Assembly: GCF_000237925.1 (NCBI RefSeq)
Contig: NC_031501.1
Location: forward strand, 5,772,166-5,836,165
Origin: Schistosoma mansoni
Taxonomy: Eukaryota; Platyhelminthes; Trematoda; Strigeidida; Schistosomatidae
DNA: 64,000 nt
Direction: 5' to 3'
Positions 10,861-46,749 of the stretch are shown in pieces (the stretch's first letter is position 1; each line of letters starts with the position of its first letter). Position numbers and translations under genes: made by a program. The notes below the pieces were generated by a model, which saw only the letters and a list, made by a program, of their open reading frames with translations, had not been told where the DNA came from and did no database searches.

Positions 10861-12255
10861 AAAATCTAAATTGACTTTCAATGTAGACATATTCATAACA
10901 CATAATCTTCATTTATTCTAATGTCACTAATGAACTCAACAAAAATACAGTCAAACATTTTATCTCTATGAGCACTGATGTCTGCGATATCTATGACTTA
11001 TTTATTCTTCAATTATATAACCAATTCCCTTTGTTCTATGAGGTTTTCAATCGATTACTCATTAATTTCAATCTACTAGGGTATAAGGCATATGGTTGCT
11101 ATAAAGGCTGATATTATTCAGACTACGGTAGTTGAAGATTTCGCTTTATAATCCAATAAATGGAAGATTAGTGCTTCGATCATACTAAATGTATGCACTT
11201 AAGTTGTCGTCGTTTTCTTCTTCTGAAAAACAAACAAACAATCATAACATTATTAACTAATGACTTAGAATCAAAATGTCTACACTACACTTGATACCAT
11301 TAACCCGAATTGACAATGGAGAGGAGGAAATAACAAAAAAAAATTAACATTTATTATTATTCTATAATATATATGTTTATTATTATTTTTTTCAAATATT
11401 TATAGAATGCAATAAAATAGTTAAGAGAATGAATGTATAATTCCCTTTTTATTTATTGGGATAGTTGAAAGAAATATAAGTGATAACGATCATTTATCAT
11501 CAACATCAGCACTGTCAATTATTATGGACATATTAATTTGAAGAGAAAAAGACGGTGCTCAAAGAAAATGAGAATATTTGGAGTTGTGAACAAAGAGGGA
11601 AAAAAAGTATGTAAATATATTCATAGCGTGGTGAGTGTAAGTAAGTACAACAACACTATATTAAACGGTACATACAAGTAATAATGATAGTAGTAATAGT
11701 GATAGTAGCACTTATAATTAACGTCTTTAATAATAATAATAATACATGAATTAATGCATATGTACTGTACAAAAATGTATTATTATTATCATTAGTAGTA
11801 GTATTTATCAATCTACTGGCAATTATAACGACCAGTACTAGTAGGCAACGTTGATTATTAAAACACAGCCCATAGGAAACAAAGAAGTTAAGACGAAAGC
11901 AGATAATAATGATAATAGTTCTTATTGCTACGATTATTTGATAAAGCATTACAATGAAAGAAGAAGACTATAATGGTCCTCCCATTAGACAAAAAGAAGA
12001 AAGTAGTAGTGGTTGGCACATAAGGAGAGAAGTAAATAAAAACACATCGTATTCAGAAATGCAAATTGAAAGAAAAAATAAGCAACCTGAAAGATACACA
12101 CAAATGACAATGCATTTTACAGCTGCCAACTGAGAGGTGGTTGTTGTAGGTCAGTTGTGTTTGCCTTGACTGTCTTGTTTGTTTTAGCAAAGACAATGTG
12201 AATGAGAGCTAATTTTTTGGGGGAGGGGGATTTCACAGTTTGACATGTGTAAACA
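10861..12255. other. AT-rich intergenic with simple repeats (3' of Argonaute)
   Basis: Contains A/T-rich low-complexity runs (for example 11330-11410 and 11640-11800, rich in TAATAATAA and TAGTAG). No coding signal that I trust. It includes the presumed 3' UTR of the minus-strand Argonaute gene. Confidence 0.5.
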
Positions 12256-36162
<23,907 letters not shown>

Positions 36163-36479
36163 CTATAATTTGCAAGAATTATATGGTAACTAAAGCTACA
36201 CTCATAAATCTTTTAGAATGACTAAACAGCTAAAAAGATTGATAGAATTGTAAATTTATTCAGTTTGACAAAAATATTTACGAACACAAAAACATAAGAC
36301 ATCAGGAAGTAATCAAATAGGGAGTGAAATATATGGTATCACAGGTCTTTTTAACCACTGATGCAGAATAGGTAACAGAATATTTCAGTATTTATGTGTC
36401 AAGTACTGATAGTACGGGTTTCCGATAATATAGAGTCAATGAGTACTTTTTCATAACTGAGAAAAAGCATAGGTCACTG

Positions 36480-36860
36480 ACCAAAGTTTTTGACTATTCG
36501 TCTGAGCCACCTTGGTAGACATAGGCTATCTGGTTGGGGACAGTGGTGACCATGATCAGAGGTTGGAGTCGTTGGGTAACATAGTTCCAAATCGTTCACA
36601 ATGGCGCAGGGAGATTCATTGTCTAGATTTCCCTCAATCCTGAATTCTAGTATCCCGTCATATGTAATTTTTACCTCTATCTTCTCAAACCATATTTGTT
36701 TCATCATTGCCACTAAATTATTCTAATCTTTCTTGCAATTCATCCTCTTAGTTCCATCTTGTCGTGTTAATCTAGTACATCAACCTGGGTCAACAGATAT
36801 CTGTTACATGGTCTATGTTGATGATACGTCTGTGTAAAAGTGTTCCTGCTTGCAAAGTAA
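36480..36860 (+). mobile_element. LINE 3'-end remnant
   Basis: Plus strand 'DDHDQRLESLGNIVPNRSQW' corresponds to the C-terminal 'RWLETLNDISQNRLQW' end of the LINE at 28.8 kb, followed by a long 3' UTR of the same style. Confidence 0.6.
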
Positions 36861-37380
36861 ATGGCTAACTAAAGACGATTCTTGATTACGATATGTGTAC
36901 TAAGCTTCTTGACATTTACGTTTGAATAAACCTAGCCAAATATTGTTAAACTTTTAATCACTAGCTGGTCAACAGAATAAGGGGAAAAATCAGTCACGAG
37001 ATATATTACTGAAAGAATTATGGTAACTCGATAAGTATGTATACACTGACGAAATAAGCTGTGAAATTTAAAAACACCTTTCTGGTAAGCGAACGTGATT
37101 GCTAACAAGAAATGCAATAGCTATTATAGCATGTATAAACCACCAAGTAGTAAATCTGAGAATAAACTCGATGTTGAGTGTCGTAGTTTAACGGTTAAAG
37201 CATTCGGATCCTAGCTGTTATGCCACGAAATCGTAATCTACTTTGACTTGGGCATCTAATTAGTATTACTAATCCACAAAAATTATAGTTCTAAATCAAG
37301 TAAATGAAGATAAGGCAACTAGAAAACGACATATGGATTGGATTACTCAGCTACGAGGCACATGATATTGCATCAATGTT
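36861..37380. other. Unassigned spacer, probable Argonaute upstream intron
   Basis: No coding or repeat signal recognised. Confidence 0.4.
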
Positions 37381-37382
37381 GA

Positions 37383-37415
37383 ATGATACTGTCCAGATGC
37401 CCAAACCGAAGTGAA
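37383..37415 (-). repeat. Repeat U 3' scrap
   Basis: 'tactgtccagatgcccaaac' matches the U 3' region ('tactgcccaggtgcccaaac') in minus orientation. It lies just upstream of a full U copy. Confidence 0.5.
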
Positions 37416-37502
37416 GCACAGGTTGGACCTATATTCCGATATTTAAATTTTCTGACCACTGAGCCATAAAAGAGTAATACGTTATATTCAGTAATCAATG
37501 CC

Positions 37503-38019
37503 GCCCCCAAATGCCCTGGTACGGTCGAGAGTGGGGAGAATCCGCTCTCCCTCTCCAAATCCTCTCACATGGCCACGCGTATATAGCCTCTGTCACGGAA
37601 GTCCTACTCACTGCATTCTCGTGACATTACTGTTGTTTACAAACTTGAGAGGACGAAAGCGAATGTCCGGCGCTTTAACCGGGTTGGTGGACACGGAAAG
37701 TCCACCTAGGGGAGTTGGCAAACCCAGATTCCAAACCAATGGTGCACATGGGCTCCAGTATCCTGAGGGAACAAATGGAGTATGAACCAATTGTTGGTCA
37801 CCGGCTACCATGGGACTACATCTCCTCACGATGCTCCACTTCCTTGTGGATCAGATCTTTCGGTCAAAGGCTACGGGTGTGGGCCCCTAAGAAAACCACC
37901 TGCTTCAGTTTGGGCACCTGGGCAGTATCACAGCCCTCAAGCAAATCGAATGACATTTGTATGGCGCGTATGTATCTGGTGCTTCCTTGTACCAATATTT
38001 GTGTTTAAATAAATAAATA
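37503..38019 (+). repeat. Repeat U, full copy with 13-bp TSD
   Basis: From 'gcccccaaatgccctgg' to '(aaat)aaataaata'. Direct repeat 'agtaatcaatgcc' at 37490-37502 and 38020-38032. The 3' half is practically identical to the copy at 32577, but the 5' half matches the copy at 35182. Combines 5' type 1 with 3' type a. Recent insertion. Confidence 0.92.
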
Positions 38020-38124
38020 AGTAATCAATGCCAGCAGTCACTTATGAAAATTCTAATGAATTTAGAAAGATTTGAAACTCCAACTTATAGTCACTTGTAT
38101 GCGATCGACAACTCCACTCTCTAA

Positions 38125-39480
38125 TGTTACTACCGGTCCAAAGCCCGGATAGGGAAGGAGGGTTGAGATAAAGTTAGCAACCAGACCCCAGGAGGAAGAC
38201 TTGCTAAGAAAACGCCAATCAGTAAAAGTTTAAACTGTGTCCTGAAAGTTGAACGGTTTTTATTTAGAAGAGTTATGATGCCCTGTGGTGAAAGTCGAGA
38301 CTCTCAAGAAGTCATGAGATCGATGACCCTTCCAATAACCAGATAAACAATATAAGTACAAGAAATGTCTGCACAATGTGGGAAATTCAGAGGACTACTT
38401 TGGTTGAAGGAATGAGACTGCTTAATAGTGAAACCCAGGGGACACAATCTGGACAAAAAGGACTGATTTCAGGGAAGCTGCCACTGTATTCTGGTTACGA
38501 AAAAAATGTCCCCCATACATAATGAGATGCACTAACGTTTTTCAAAGAAATCCGAAGTGTTTATAGGATGGAAATTTCATAGCTCCTGTGTCATCAAAGC
38601 ATTTTCCAAAACAAAGAGAGTTACATCGAATATTAAACAACAATAAATAATATTAGGGATGATAAATACCAATTTCATGGGATCGCAGTCGATCCCAGAG
38701 AGGCCCGGAGGAAGACCTAATCACCCTGATGGACGAACTTAACACCAAAGTCAAGATGGACAACACAGTAATAACATGCTACGAAGTGACACAAACTTTG
38801 GGAAAGAAACTAGTGGGGGGCTAGTAGACCTGTGCTTTCAACATGGTTACTTGTGGTAGCATCTCATCCATTAGTGCATACACAAAGCTGCATAGATTTC
38901 ACTGAGCCATACTACTGACAATTATGTCAATTACATCTATGGATAAAAAAAACTTGGAAGACAAATTAAAGACATGAGAACAAAGAGAGTAGCCTATGTT
39001 GATTTAGATCATCCCCTGGTGGTAGCCGAACTAACAGTGGAACTAGGGAATCATTGAGCAACTGGACAAGCAGCAGTCCAAAAGCTTAACATAACCTTTC
39101 GAGGTTTCAACAAACTCGGTGAGTTCAAGATGGCTTTCAGTAACAAGTTTGAAGTTTTAAAACAGCTACTAGAAGAGGAGACCACTATGGATAGCAACTG
39201 AGAAGTGATTAAAGAAGCAATAACTTCGACATGTCAGGTGCAGGGCACCAAGAAACCCTGGCGTGGAGAATGGATCGCTGTAGAAAGCCTGGGCAATATT
39301 CAATAAAGACAAGAAAGCTGTCAACAACAGCCGAGCAAAAGTAGAGTAAGGTAAGGAACATGCTGACTAAACAGAAACACACAAACTAGTGAAGAGCATC
39401 AGTGGAGAAATTTCGCATAAACAAGTCTACAAATTAATTTAGGGCTAAGTTTTCGCTAAGTATGCCTTACGATTGCTTAT
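38125..39480 (+). mobile_element. RTE-clade LINE 5' region (SR2-like), degenerate
   Basis: Plus strand. The 5' UTR motif 'GGTCCAAAGCCCGGATAGGG' at about 38136, then the equivalent of the 'GTINIGIWNVRTMWETG' start near 38345. From about 38975: 'RTKRVAYVDLDHPLVVAELT', 'FKMAFSNKFEVLKQLLEEE' and 'EVIKEAITSTCQ', which match the endonuclease end and linker of the 62-kb copy and its relatives. The RT domain is absent. Many broken frames. Confidence 0.75.
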
Positions 39481-39810
39481 GAGGGTTGTGTTGAAGCCTC
39501 CAGATGCATTACTAGCAGACACGCTATTGGATTACGTTTATTAAACCTACCAAATACACAAACAAAACGAAGCGGACACCATGAAATCGTGTTTCCAATA
39601 CCTACTTTTAGTACTGCTGAAAAGATATCTATTAAAAACGATGGCATGAGGAATAGTAATTACAAGATAGTCATGAGTAAAAACGGACGCTAAATTACAA
39701 ACTCCGATTACAGATTCCCATTACTAACAAATAACACAATATTTAACATGCGCGGCTGAGTGAAAACGCAAATTCCTTTTTCCATATCTAAAATATTAAC
39801 CAGCTGACTA
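39481..39810. promoter_or_regulatory. Candidate upstream region of FBXL4-like gene
   Basis: AT-rich non-repeat stretch directly upstream of the ATG at 39811. The Argonaute gene points the other way from the left side, so a shared divergent control region is possible but unproven. Confidence 0.3.
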
Positions 39811-40011
39811 ATGGCGCAAAAACGAACAAAGTGGGAACTAGTTCATCAATTTGTTCATGAAGTTGTTGACTTCAGCTCTCAGTATGGATCGGAAAGTGGA
39901 ACTGGATTTACAGCGGCAAATATTGTTGGTCCGTGTCAAGTATATCCAAATTATTGTGATTCCAACGCAACAGGCGCCTTTAATATCTCAAAGGACATAG
40001 CAGGCGAGTAG
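39811..40011 (+). CDS. FBXL4: Probable first exon of FBXL4-like F-box/LRR protein
   Basis: Opens with ATG (an in-frame TGA lies just upstream) and reads 'MAQKRTKWELVHQFVHEVVD', then 'FSSQYGSESGTGFTAANIVG' and 'YPNYCDSNATGAF'. From memory, human FBXL4 has 'EVVDFSSHYGSENSMSYT' and 'NLAGVPNVFPSSGDF' at its N-terminal discoidin-like region, so the match covers spacing as well as residues. FBXL4 is a mitochondrial-associated SCF F-box protein that limits mitophagy. The frame closes soon after the match, with a possible donor 'GA|gtagaa' near 40008. No later exon ('RTYG', 'WW' or F-box/LRR) was found in the window. A CR1 fragment sits directly downstream. It could be a broken copy, but the exon itself is clean. 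Confidence 0.5.
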   Translation: MAQKRTKWELVHQFVHEVVDFSSQYGSESGTGFTAANIVGPCQVYPNYCDSNATGAFNISKDIAGE

Positions 40012-40019
40012 AAAAGCCA

Positions 40020-40228
40020 TGAACGAACAAAATACCCGTGGCATACAGGTTTTAACAACGAGTTATCAATACTTGGAACCTGTTGTCCGAAGCAGTGCTG
40101 TCCACACCTTCAATTGACTAATTCAAGAGGAGACTGGACACTCCCAGAAACATATTAGAAAAGGAATAACATAGGCCGTAGGCCTTCTGTCCTTACTACA
40201 CAAATCTAAATCTAAATCTAAATCTTTT
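40020..40228 (+). mobile_element. CR1-type LINE 3' end with (AAATCT)n tail
   Basis: C-terminal pol scrap 'YQYLEPVVRSSAVHTF' in the CR1 style, 'ataggccgtaggccttctgt' and a tail of about four AAATCT units at 40200-40227. Short tandem tails rather than poly-A are typical of CR1 elements. Confidence 0.7.
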
Positions 40229-41640
40229 TCCACCCACGAACGTGCGAAAAAACGCTTTTGAAACAATCAGAAACCTAGAACGGTAATCCGTTGAAAGCAC
40301 TTGGTGCTTTACTCAGATAGTAGTAGGCGAATTCGCTGTTTAATGTATAGGTACCACCCAGTGTTTATCTGATTACAGCTACTTTCTGCCCATAGTTTTG
40401 GTGTTAGGTCTGAAAATGTGGCACTAATGATAATTATGTTCATCCATAATGGTAGAAGCTGATATCTATAAAGCCTTGGTCCCTTTAGAATGTGAAACTA
40501 TATGAACTGAATTGACTATAAGTAAGTCATCTTACAACATCGAAACAAATATAACGCTCTCGAATGAAGAGTATTACCTTCACTAACTATTTATATATAG
40601 GCACAAATTCAGATCTACGTAGCAATAGAATCAAATGACAATAAAGAAACATTGTTAAAGGCTACATTGTAAAACAAACACTAAATTCAGACTTAACAAA
40701 ATTACAGACAAATTACAATTTATTGAATAACAATGGGAAAATCGGATGATTTTTAGAGCTTTAATGCCATGTTCGAGAGAATATAGTCGTCAGATAACTT
40801 ACTATAACTTTGTGAAAGCTCCTTCACAGAAGAAGTAAACAGGTGGGTGGGGGGATTATAAATAGTCCCATACATATTCAACATCTTTGACTCAAAGACG
40901 AAACCCAGTTTGGAAAAGGCGCCAAGCTTTGTGAATAACAACAACCCTGATGACGATTGACAAATAATTTCTATCGAAACTAGAGATGTTAGTGTTCTCC
41001 GGGATCGTATAATGTACTAGCAAGTAGGATTTCCATATGAAATTAATTGATAACTCTTGTTCCAAACTTTCAGGGGGTCAAAAAATAAAATTTTAACAAA
41101 CAGTGAAAATTGAGCGGGTAGCTGTAAATAAATCCCCAAAAATAAGTAGCTCTGTAAGTTTTCAACATAGGTTCTTACTTCATTAGTTTTAATAGATACA
41201 TCCTAGCTGAAGGCTCTCGGTCACGCATCCACACCAGATCACATGTAGGTAAGCCGTGCTATGAATCCCTTGCAACAATTGGCCAGCTTAAACTAAAAGT
41301 TTCTTGACAGATCAATGGCTTTCCAATTATGTCTCCAAACCCCTTCATTTCTGACTTCTGATTTGACTGGGTTGGCATACTTCGGTTATAAAATGTTTTA
41401 CGTGTAAAATCGTCAAACTCCAAATACCTGTAGCATTTTTAGTGGTGAGCCGGACGTGATCTGGTACACAAAAGAATAATGTGTAAGTCTGTTCTTTGTT
41501 GTATTATTACATAGCACTTTTCAATTTTTATTTTAAAATATAGCGATTTTTTGTATTTAGATTTTTTTCTCGTCGATTTGTATATTTTGTCTTCAACATG
41601 ACGAGATAGACACCTAAGCTGTTTAAGACTAAGACTCTTT
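40229..41640. other. No recognised features
   Basis: AT-rich with no repeat family or trusted coding exon. I looked for later FBXL4-like exons here and found none. Confidence 0.45.
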
Positions 41641-41644
41641 CACC

Positions 41645-42180
41645 TCACACTTTTCCAACCATGACATTCTGGCCCGAAAACATAGAAGTTTGGTTCTGCT
41701 AAGTAGGAGCTGACATCCATGAGCGTGGCGTAACAGACTCACATGCACAACTTCTCAGTAGTGAAAGCACTGCCGCGCGATTTTAACAGATTCGTCACAC
41801 CTAGCATGTTCACTGGTGATGTTTCTAAGCCTGACGACACTCAAAAATGACTGTCCTCAAATGTCAAGGCCTAACCGACCGACAAAGGTTAAACCAGTTC
41901 TTCCACAACGTTGAGTTTCGACAGAGTCCAGCAACAGAAATTTCGCTACGTATGAGAGGAGTCATTGGTCAACAGTCCTTTAACGAAGACTTGTTTAGAC
42001 ATCTCCTCTTGTCTAAGCTTGCCCAACACGTGCAGGAGGTTGTCTTCTTATTCCAAAATAATGCTGTAGACGAACTGGCTGCATCAAACGACCGGATCCT
42101 GAAGATCACCAGAACCTCTAACACAGAGGTTTGTTCTACCGAAAATGCCTCAAACGACAGAAAATGACGTTATAAATCTC
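41645..42180 (+). mobile_element. Gypsy-type gag fragment (fossil)
   Basis: Plus strand gag-like coding remnant: 'FWPENIEVWF' near 41670, then 'DRQRLNQFFHNVEF', 'SPATEISLRMRGVIG' and 'DLFRHLLLSKLAQHVQEVV'. This is the capsid region seen in schistosome Gypsy elements. Broken, without pol or LTRs in sight. Confidence 0.72.
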
Positions 42181-42362
42181 TGTCATACTCCTACTCGTTA
42201 TCTTAATGCCCATCACGAGCACAGACACTCCCAAACTCCTTAAAGAAGTATTTCACGAAGATTTCTCTCCTCTTACTTACTGAAGTGTTTACGTTCGTTA
42301 CCCTCTTGGAACATAGGCCACCAATTTCCCACCTAACTCCATCCTGGCTTCTTCTCTTCAGT

Positions 42363-42620
42363 CGTTCCCGAATAGCTCAGTGGTAACGTCTCTGACTGTG
42401 AAGCTGAGTGACACGGGACCAAATCCGCCAGGGAGCATCAGTTCCCTCAAGATTACAGGTACACCTTGCTGACGAGTGCCAAGTAGCACGAAACCCGGGT
42501 CCAGGGTTTCCTGTTGACCACCTCCAACCACCATGTTACCTTAATATATATAGTGCACGCAGTGTCGAGCCACCTAGACTGGTGGCCACATTGCAACTTG
42601 ATCGATAGCATTCGATCAGC
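42363..42620 (+). mobile_element. tRNA-headed SINE with hammerhead (family C)
   Basis: Head with A box 'TAGCTCAGTGG' and a weak B box 'GGACCAAATCC', ribozyme at 42455-42514, then a body continuing past 'cacctagactggtggcc'. It differs from families A and B in head, helix sequences and body. The 3' end is not fixed. A decayed relative of the ribozyme region is present at about 54.6 kb. Confidence 0.75.
42455..42514 (+). ncRNA. Hammerhead ribozyme, intact core (family C)
   Basis: Helix I inner ACCTTG (42463-42468) pairs with CAGGGT (42502-42507), and outer ACAGG (42455-42459) pairs with CCTGT (42510-42514), separated by an internal loop TAC/TT. The core is CTGACGA (42469-42475), helix II GTGC/GCAC with loop CAAGTA, then GAAA (42490-42493). 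Helix III is the loop-less palindrome ACCCGGGT, and the cleavage triplet GTC ends at 42501. Every invariant core base is present. The helix I architecture mirrors families A and B with different bases, so pairing is kept by covariation. Confidence 0.82.
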
Positions 42621-43544
42621 ACTAAGGACTTGACACGCATGAGATTGATCACCACCCAGTGATCAATCAATTGTGTCTCCCACTGTGTTGTGAAAATGTC
42701 ATTTGGATCATTTAACAAGTAATCATCCACATGAGTTTCGGTAGCGCTGGTTCACAATGTATGACGAATCTTCCGGGAAATTCTGCTAGATTGGAAACTG
42801 TATGTTTTTAGATGTTGTGGGACAAAGTTAAATGAAGAAAAAGATGCGTAAATCAGTGTTATTGACGGTGAACGAAAATGAAGGTGGGTACCCACTGAAT
42901 TCTCGGTATAATGGTTACTTGTACATATTGTATCCCTATACTACAGACTTTATTAAAGCTGGGTTTTACTAATTTCCTGCCCCATTCGCACTTCGTATAT
43001 ACTGAGGTACGACTTACCTAGGTATAGGAGTATCAGGGCATGTTCATTTTCATCCACAGAATTGATGTTTTTCTTTGAAGTAAATTTAATTTTGAGAGGC
43101 TTACAGGTCACATTTCATTTTTATGAGAACGGTGTGACTTGTCCGCACCCCTGCTATTGGATGTATGTAGAGGAATTACTGAGGGTATTTTAATGATGCA
43201 CTACACCTAGTAGTAACTCTATGGCCAGATGATGCCTCTAAGTTTGATACAGGACCCTTGAGTATTGACAAGTCAGGGGAAAAAGTTGGGAAAAGGCAGT
43301 CCTAAAGCGTGTAAACAAACGAAGATGTGCAGTGAGGAGAAGAAGAGTGACCTTGACAACGTTAGTATTGATGGAGCATCTGTAGAATTTAATTTGTCTT
43401 ACAGATATACTACTAGAACTGTGAACGCGGTACGGGCGATCTTAGAGTCTGTGTGAAAGATATAGTCAGAACAAGGACAACTTGGCTTTAAACTTTATCT
43501 GAGAGCTTAAGCAACGATTTCATTGGTTAGTTATGGACACCACG
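42621..43544. other. Unassigned, presumed BEL/Pao 3' flank
   Basis: No clear feature. The BEL/Pao 3' LTR would lie here, but I could not match it to a 5' partner. Confidence 0.4.
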
Positions 43545-46500
43545 CTAAGGCTTTACTACTGTCGCGTCTGTATGGTTGGCTTCTTCAAATAGGCATAGGT
43601 TTCGTATATCCTGGCTGATCTCTTCCGTTGCTGTCTTCAGTCGAACTGTTCTGACTCGTCCATCTGGACCATATTTGACTTGCTTAACTATAGCTTTCGG
43701 CCACAGATTTCTCGGTGGGCAAGTATTGTCTGCTGACACCAAACCTCCCGGTTGTAGGTTCTTTCTCATGTTCAACCACTCGGATTTTACCCTAAGGATT
43801 GGTAGGTACTCCCGTAACCACCTGTTCCGGAATATGTTGGTTAGTTGTTGCGCTTCCTTCTTTCCTCTGTCATATAAGCATGTTTTACTCATCTGTGCTT
43901 CTTCGAGTGATATGCCTCTATGAACTAACAATAACTTATTTGATGAGAATGTATTCAAATTATCACAGTCATTAACTAGCTTTACGAGTGGTCGATTATT
44001 CATTATTCCTTCAACTTCCATTAAAAACATCTCCAAAAACTCGTCCATCAATACCTTTTGAAACAGTGGTGATTGTAGAATCCTTCTTATTGACTTTATA
44101 ATGCGTCCCCATACGCTGCCTCGATGACTAGCTCTAGGAAGTTTTAAACGCCATTCATAACCTCTTTCCGAAAGGGCAGTTGACATCTTATTCTGGTTCC
44201 AACTACACATAATCTGTCTAAGACTAACATTGGCTTTTTTAAATCAATCAGAACCACCTTTACTCTTATGCACAACTCGTAAAAAGGCGTCTTTCTCAAC
44301 ACGATGTACGATGCCACGGCAAATATGTGTTGTCTGCTTCTTCAGGGTCTTATTTACTGGCTTCTTCGTTAAAGTGACCTTTGGCTTTTTCGGTGCCTTG
44401 ACTTTTGGCCCGATGACCTTCTTTTCCTTAGGCTTTGTTAGAGTTGATTTGGGATTATTATCAGATGGTGCTTTAACTTTTGGCTTAGAAGCCCTGGACT
44501 TAGCTTATAAAAGGGAGAAATCTTCAAAACGAACATACGCTACAACACCATATGCGAATTCTGAAGTATCGGCAAAGCAATAAATCTAAGTAGCCAGTGG
44601 TTTGTACGATTCAGGTACGAGACATCTGGGAAGTAACAGTTCACTTGGGCGCTTCATACCTCTTAACCAACAGTCCCATTTCATAAAATGCTTACCAGGA
44701 GGCTTCACGTTCCATGCCAGATTTTGCCGATAAGTATCCTGCAAAATTAATTTAACTGGTTAAACAACGGGAGCTATAAACTCAACTGGGTCAAATATAA
44801 AAGCTACATACTACGAAGTACTTCTCCTTGTAGGAGTCGCATTGAATTTGTACACCCTGAAAATTCTATCCGTTCTAACATTCCACTATATCCCTAGAGT
44901 CTTTCCATTTCTTTCCATCGATAAACAAATATCTACGTTTCTGTCTATGTGGTCCTCTTCTGGAATAAACTTCATGAACTCAACATTGTTGCTGGCCCAC
45001 TTGATTAGATTAAACCCCCCCTAAACGTAACATTTCCTTCAGCTGAGAATATACTAAATTAGCTTCTAACGTATGAACACAGGTTAATAAATCGTCAAAG
45101 TAGAACTGTTCCTTCGGTGTCTGTAAAATACAATTGGGAAACCTAGCCTCGTATCTGGGATGGTTGTTTGTAGGGCAAACGTTGCGTACCAAACAAATGT
45201 ACTTTCATCCTATAGGCTTCTGGTTCATCTTTAGACGATAGATCATTTATGATACTTATATTTCTCGTGGTCTCAGTGTAAGGTTCAAACAACGTCCATC
45301 CTAAAGGAGTTTTTATAGCATATGGTTCATTAAATTTTTCCACTCCCCTCTCTTTCATCTTATGCACCTCAGGTACATTACACCATATCAGTAGCTTGGA
45401 GTCTTAATTTCCAACTGTTGGGAGAGTCACACCGCGCAGGTGAGATCATGATGTCATCTGAGATGTTGTTGGTACCGTCCTACGTAACATATGTATTCTC
45501 TCGACCTATCCATACCTTTTAAATTCTAAATGATAACGACGAATCTAAGGAAGAAACTTCAAGTTGAACCTCCTTCCAGTGAAATGTGGACTTGTAAAAT
45601 CCAAAGTAAGGTTTGGCTGAAGAATAACGGTCTGCTTAGTTAGATACGTGATATTCCCCAATTGAAATCAAAACAAGGGGATTGAGAAAATAACGGTTCT
45701 AAATTTTATTAGACATACAAATGTACATTATTACCTGAACAAATATTAGCGCTCAGTTATTCAATCAATAATTGTTCCCTCAATAATCGATCTAAATCAC
45801 AATAAATGGGCAAATTGATAAAGTGTGCAAGAAAACTACCGAACGCACCAAAATATAAGTGTTATTCTATCCTTTCTGGATAGATCAAGTAAAAATCCGT
45901 TCAAAAGATAATAGTTTGTTGCTTTATAACACAAAGTGTTTCCGATTCTGGAACAGTGCTTCAATTCACAATCAAAATGCACGATCACAGTCAACTCAAG
46001 CAGCACAATCAAAAAGAGAATAATCAATATGGCTGCCGCCAAGATAAATTATCGACTAAAACAACATAAACACAGTTCCGGAAGAAACATAGAAACTCAG
46101 TGAAGGCGAAAGAAAAATGAGAAAACCATAATAAAACAAAATAATACCATCTCAAACGGCAACAAAAAGACTGACAAAATGTACAACTAAATAAACCAAT
46201 AAGAAGAAGTTGTATATGTATGCATCTCGGGATTTTCACACACAAATCCTTCAAAATGGATCTTACGGACTGGCTATCCAGCGTTTTCAACAAAATTGAC
46301 TTGGACTCTTCCTCTAAACCTAACCTTCCAGCTAGATCTTGTGTAATAAGCGAAGCGTCCGAGCCACTATCTAGGAAAGCATAGGTCTGCACCTATCTTT
46401 CTCTATTTTTTACCAATACAGGCACTATTGCAAATGCTACTTGTCTCTGTACATGCTTAACACTTTCCTCCGTACAGAGTTTGGTATCATCGTAGTCATT

Positions 46501-46560
46501 ACTATTATCATCTCTCTGTTCCTCCTGCTTCCTGCGTAACAAGGTATGGTGTCACCAGCC

Positions 46561-46726
46561 TGTGATGTTTAAATAAATCAATGACTTCTTCGTATTGATG
46601 ACTGTTGTAATTTTGAATTCCAAATACAATACATTCGTTCGGGCTCATCTAATACTTCTTGATTACATTGCGTTATTCCGGGGATTACTAGTTCATACTA
46701 CAATTCAAATACTTCTAATTATCATA
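46561..46726 (+). repeat. 5' LTR (166 bp)
   Basis: Identical to 48486-48651. A possible primer-binding region begins right after it with 'ttggcgtcgcg'. Confidence 0.9.
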
Positions 46727-46749
46727 TTGGCGTCGCGATTGAGCCTGTA

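Noticed and set aside
11656-11949. 97-codon minus-strand frame rich in Ile/Thr/Asn
   Set aside because: It runs through TAATAATAA/TAGTAG-type low-complexity DNA; the composition is explained by the simple repeats.
42363-42440. tRNA-like sequence at 42.36 kb, and similar heads at 5.9, 7.3 and 60.9 kb
   Set aside because: They are SINE heads followed by SINE bodies, with decayed acceptor stems, so they are not functional tRNA genes.
44230-44583. 117-codon plus-strand frame rich in Phe/Gly/Leu
   Set aside because: It is antisense to the Lys/Pro-rich stretch in the BEL/Pao fossil. The minus-strand reading connects to element domains.
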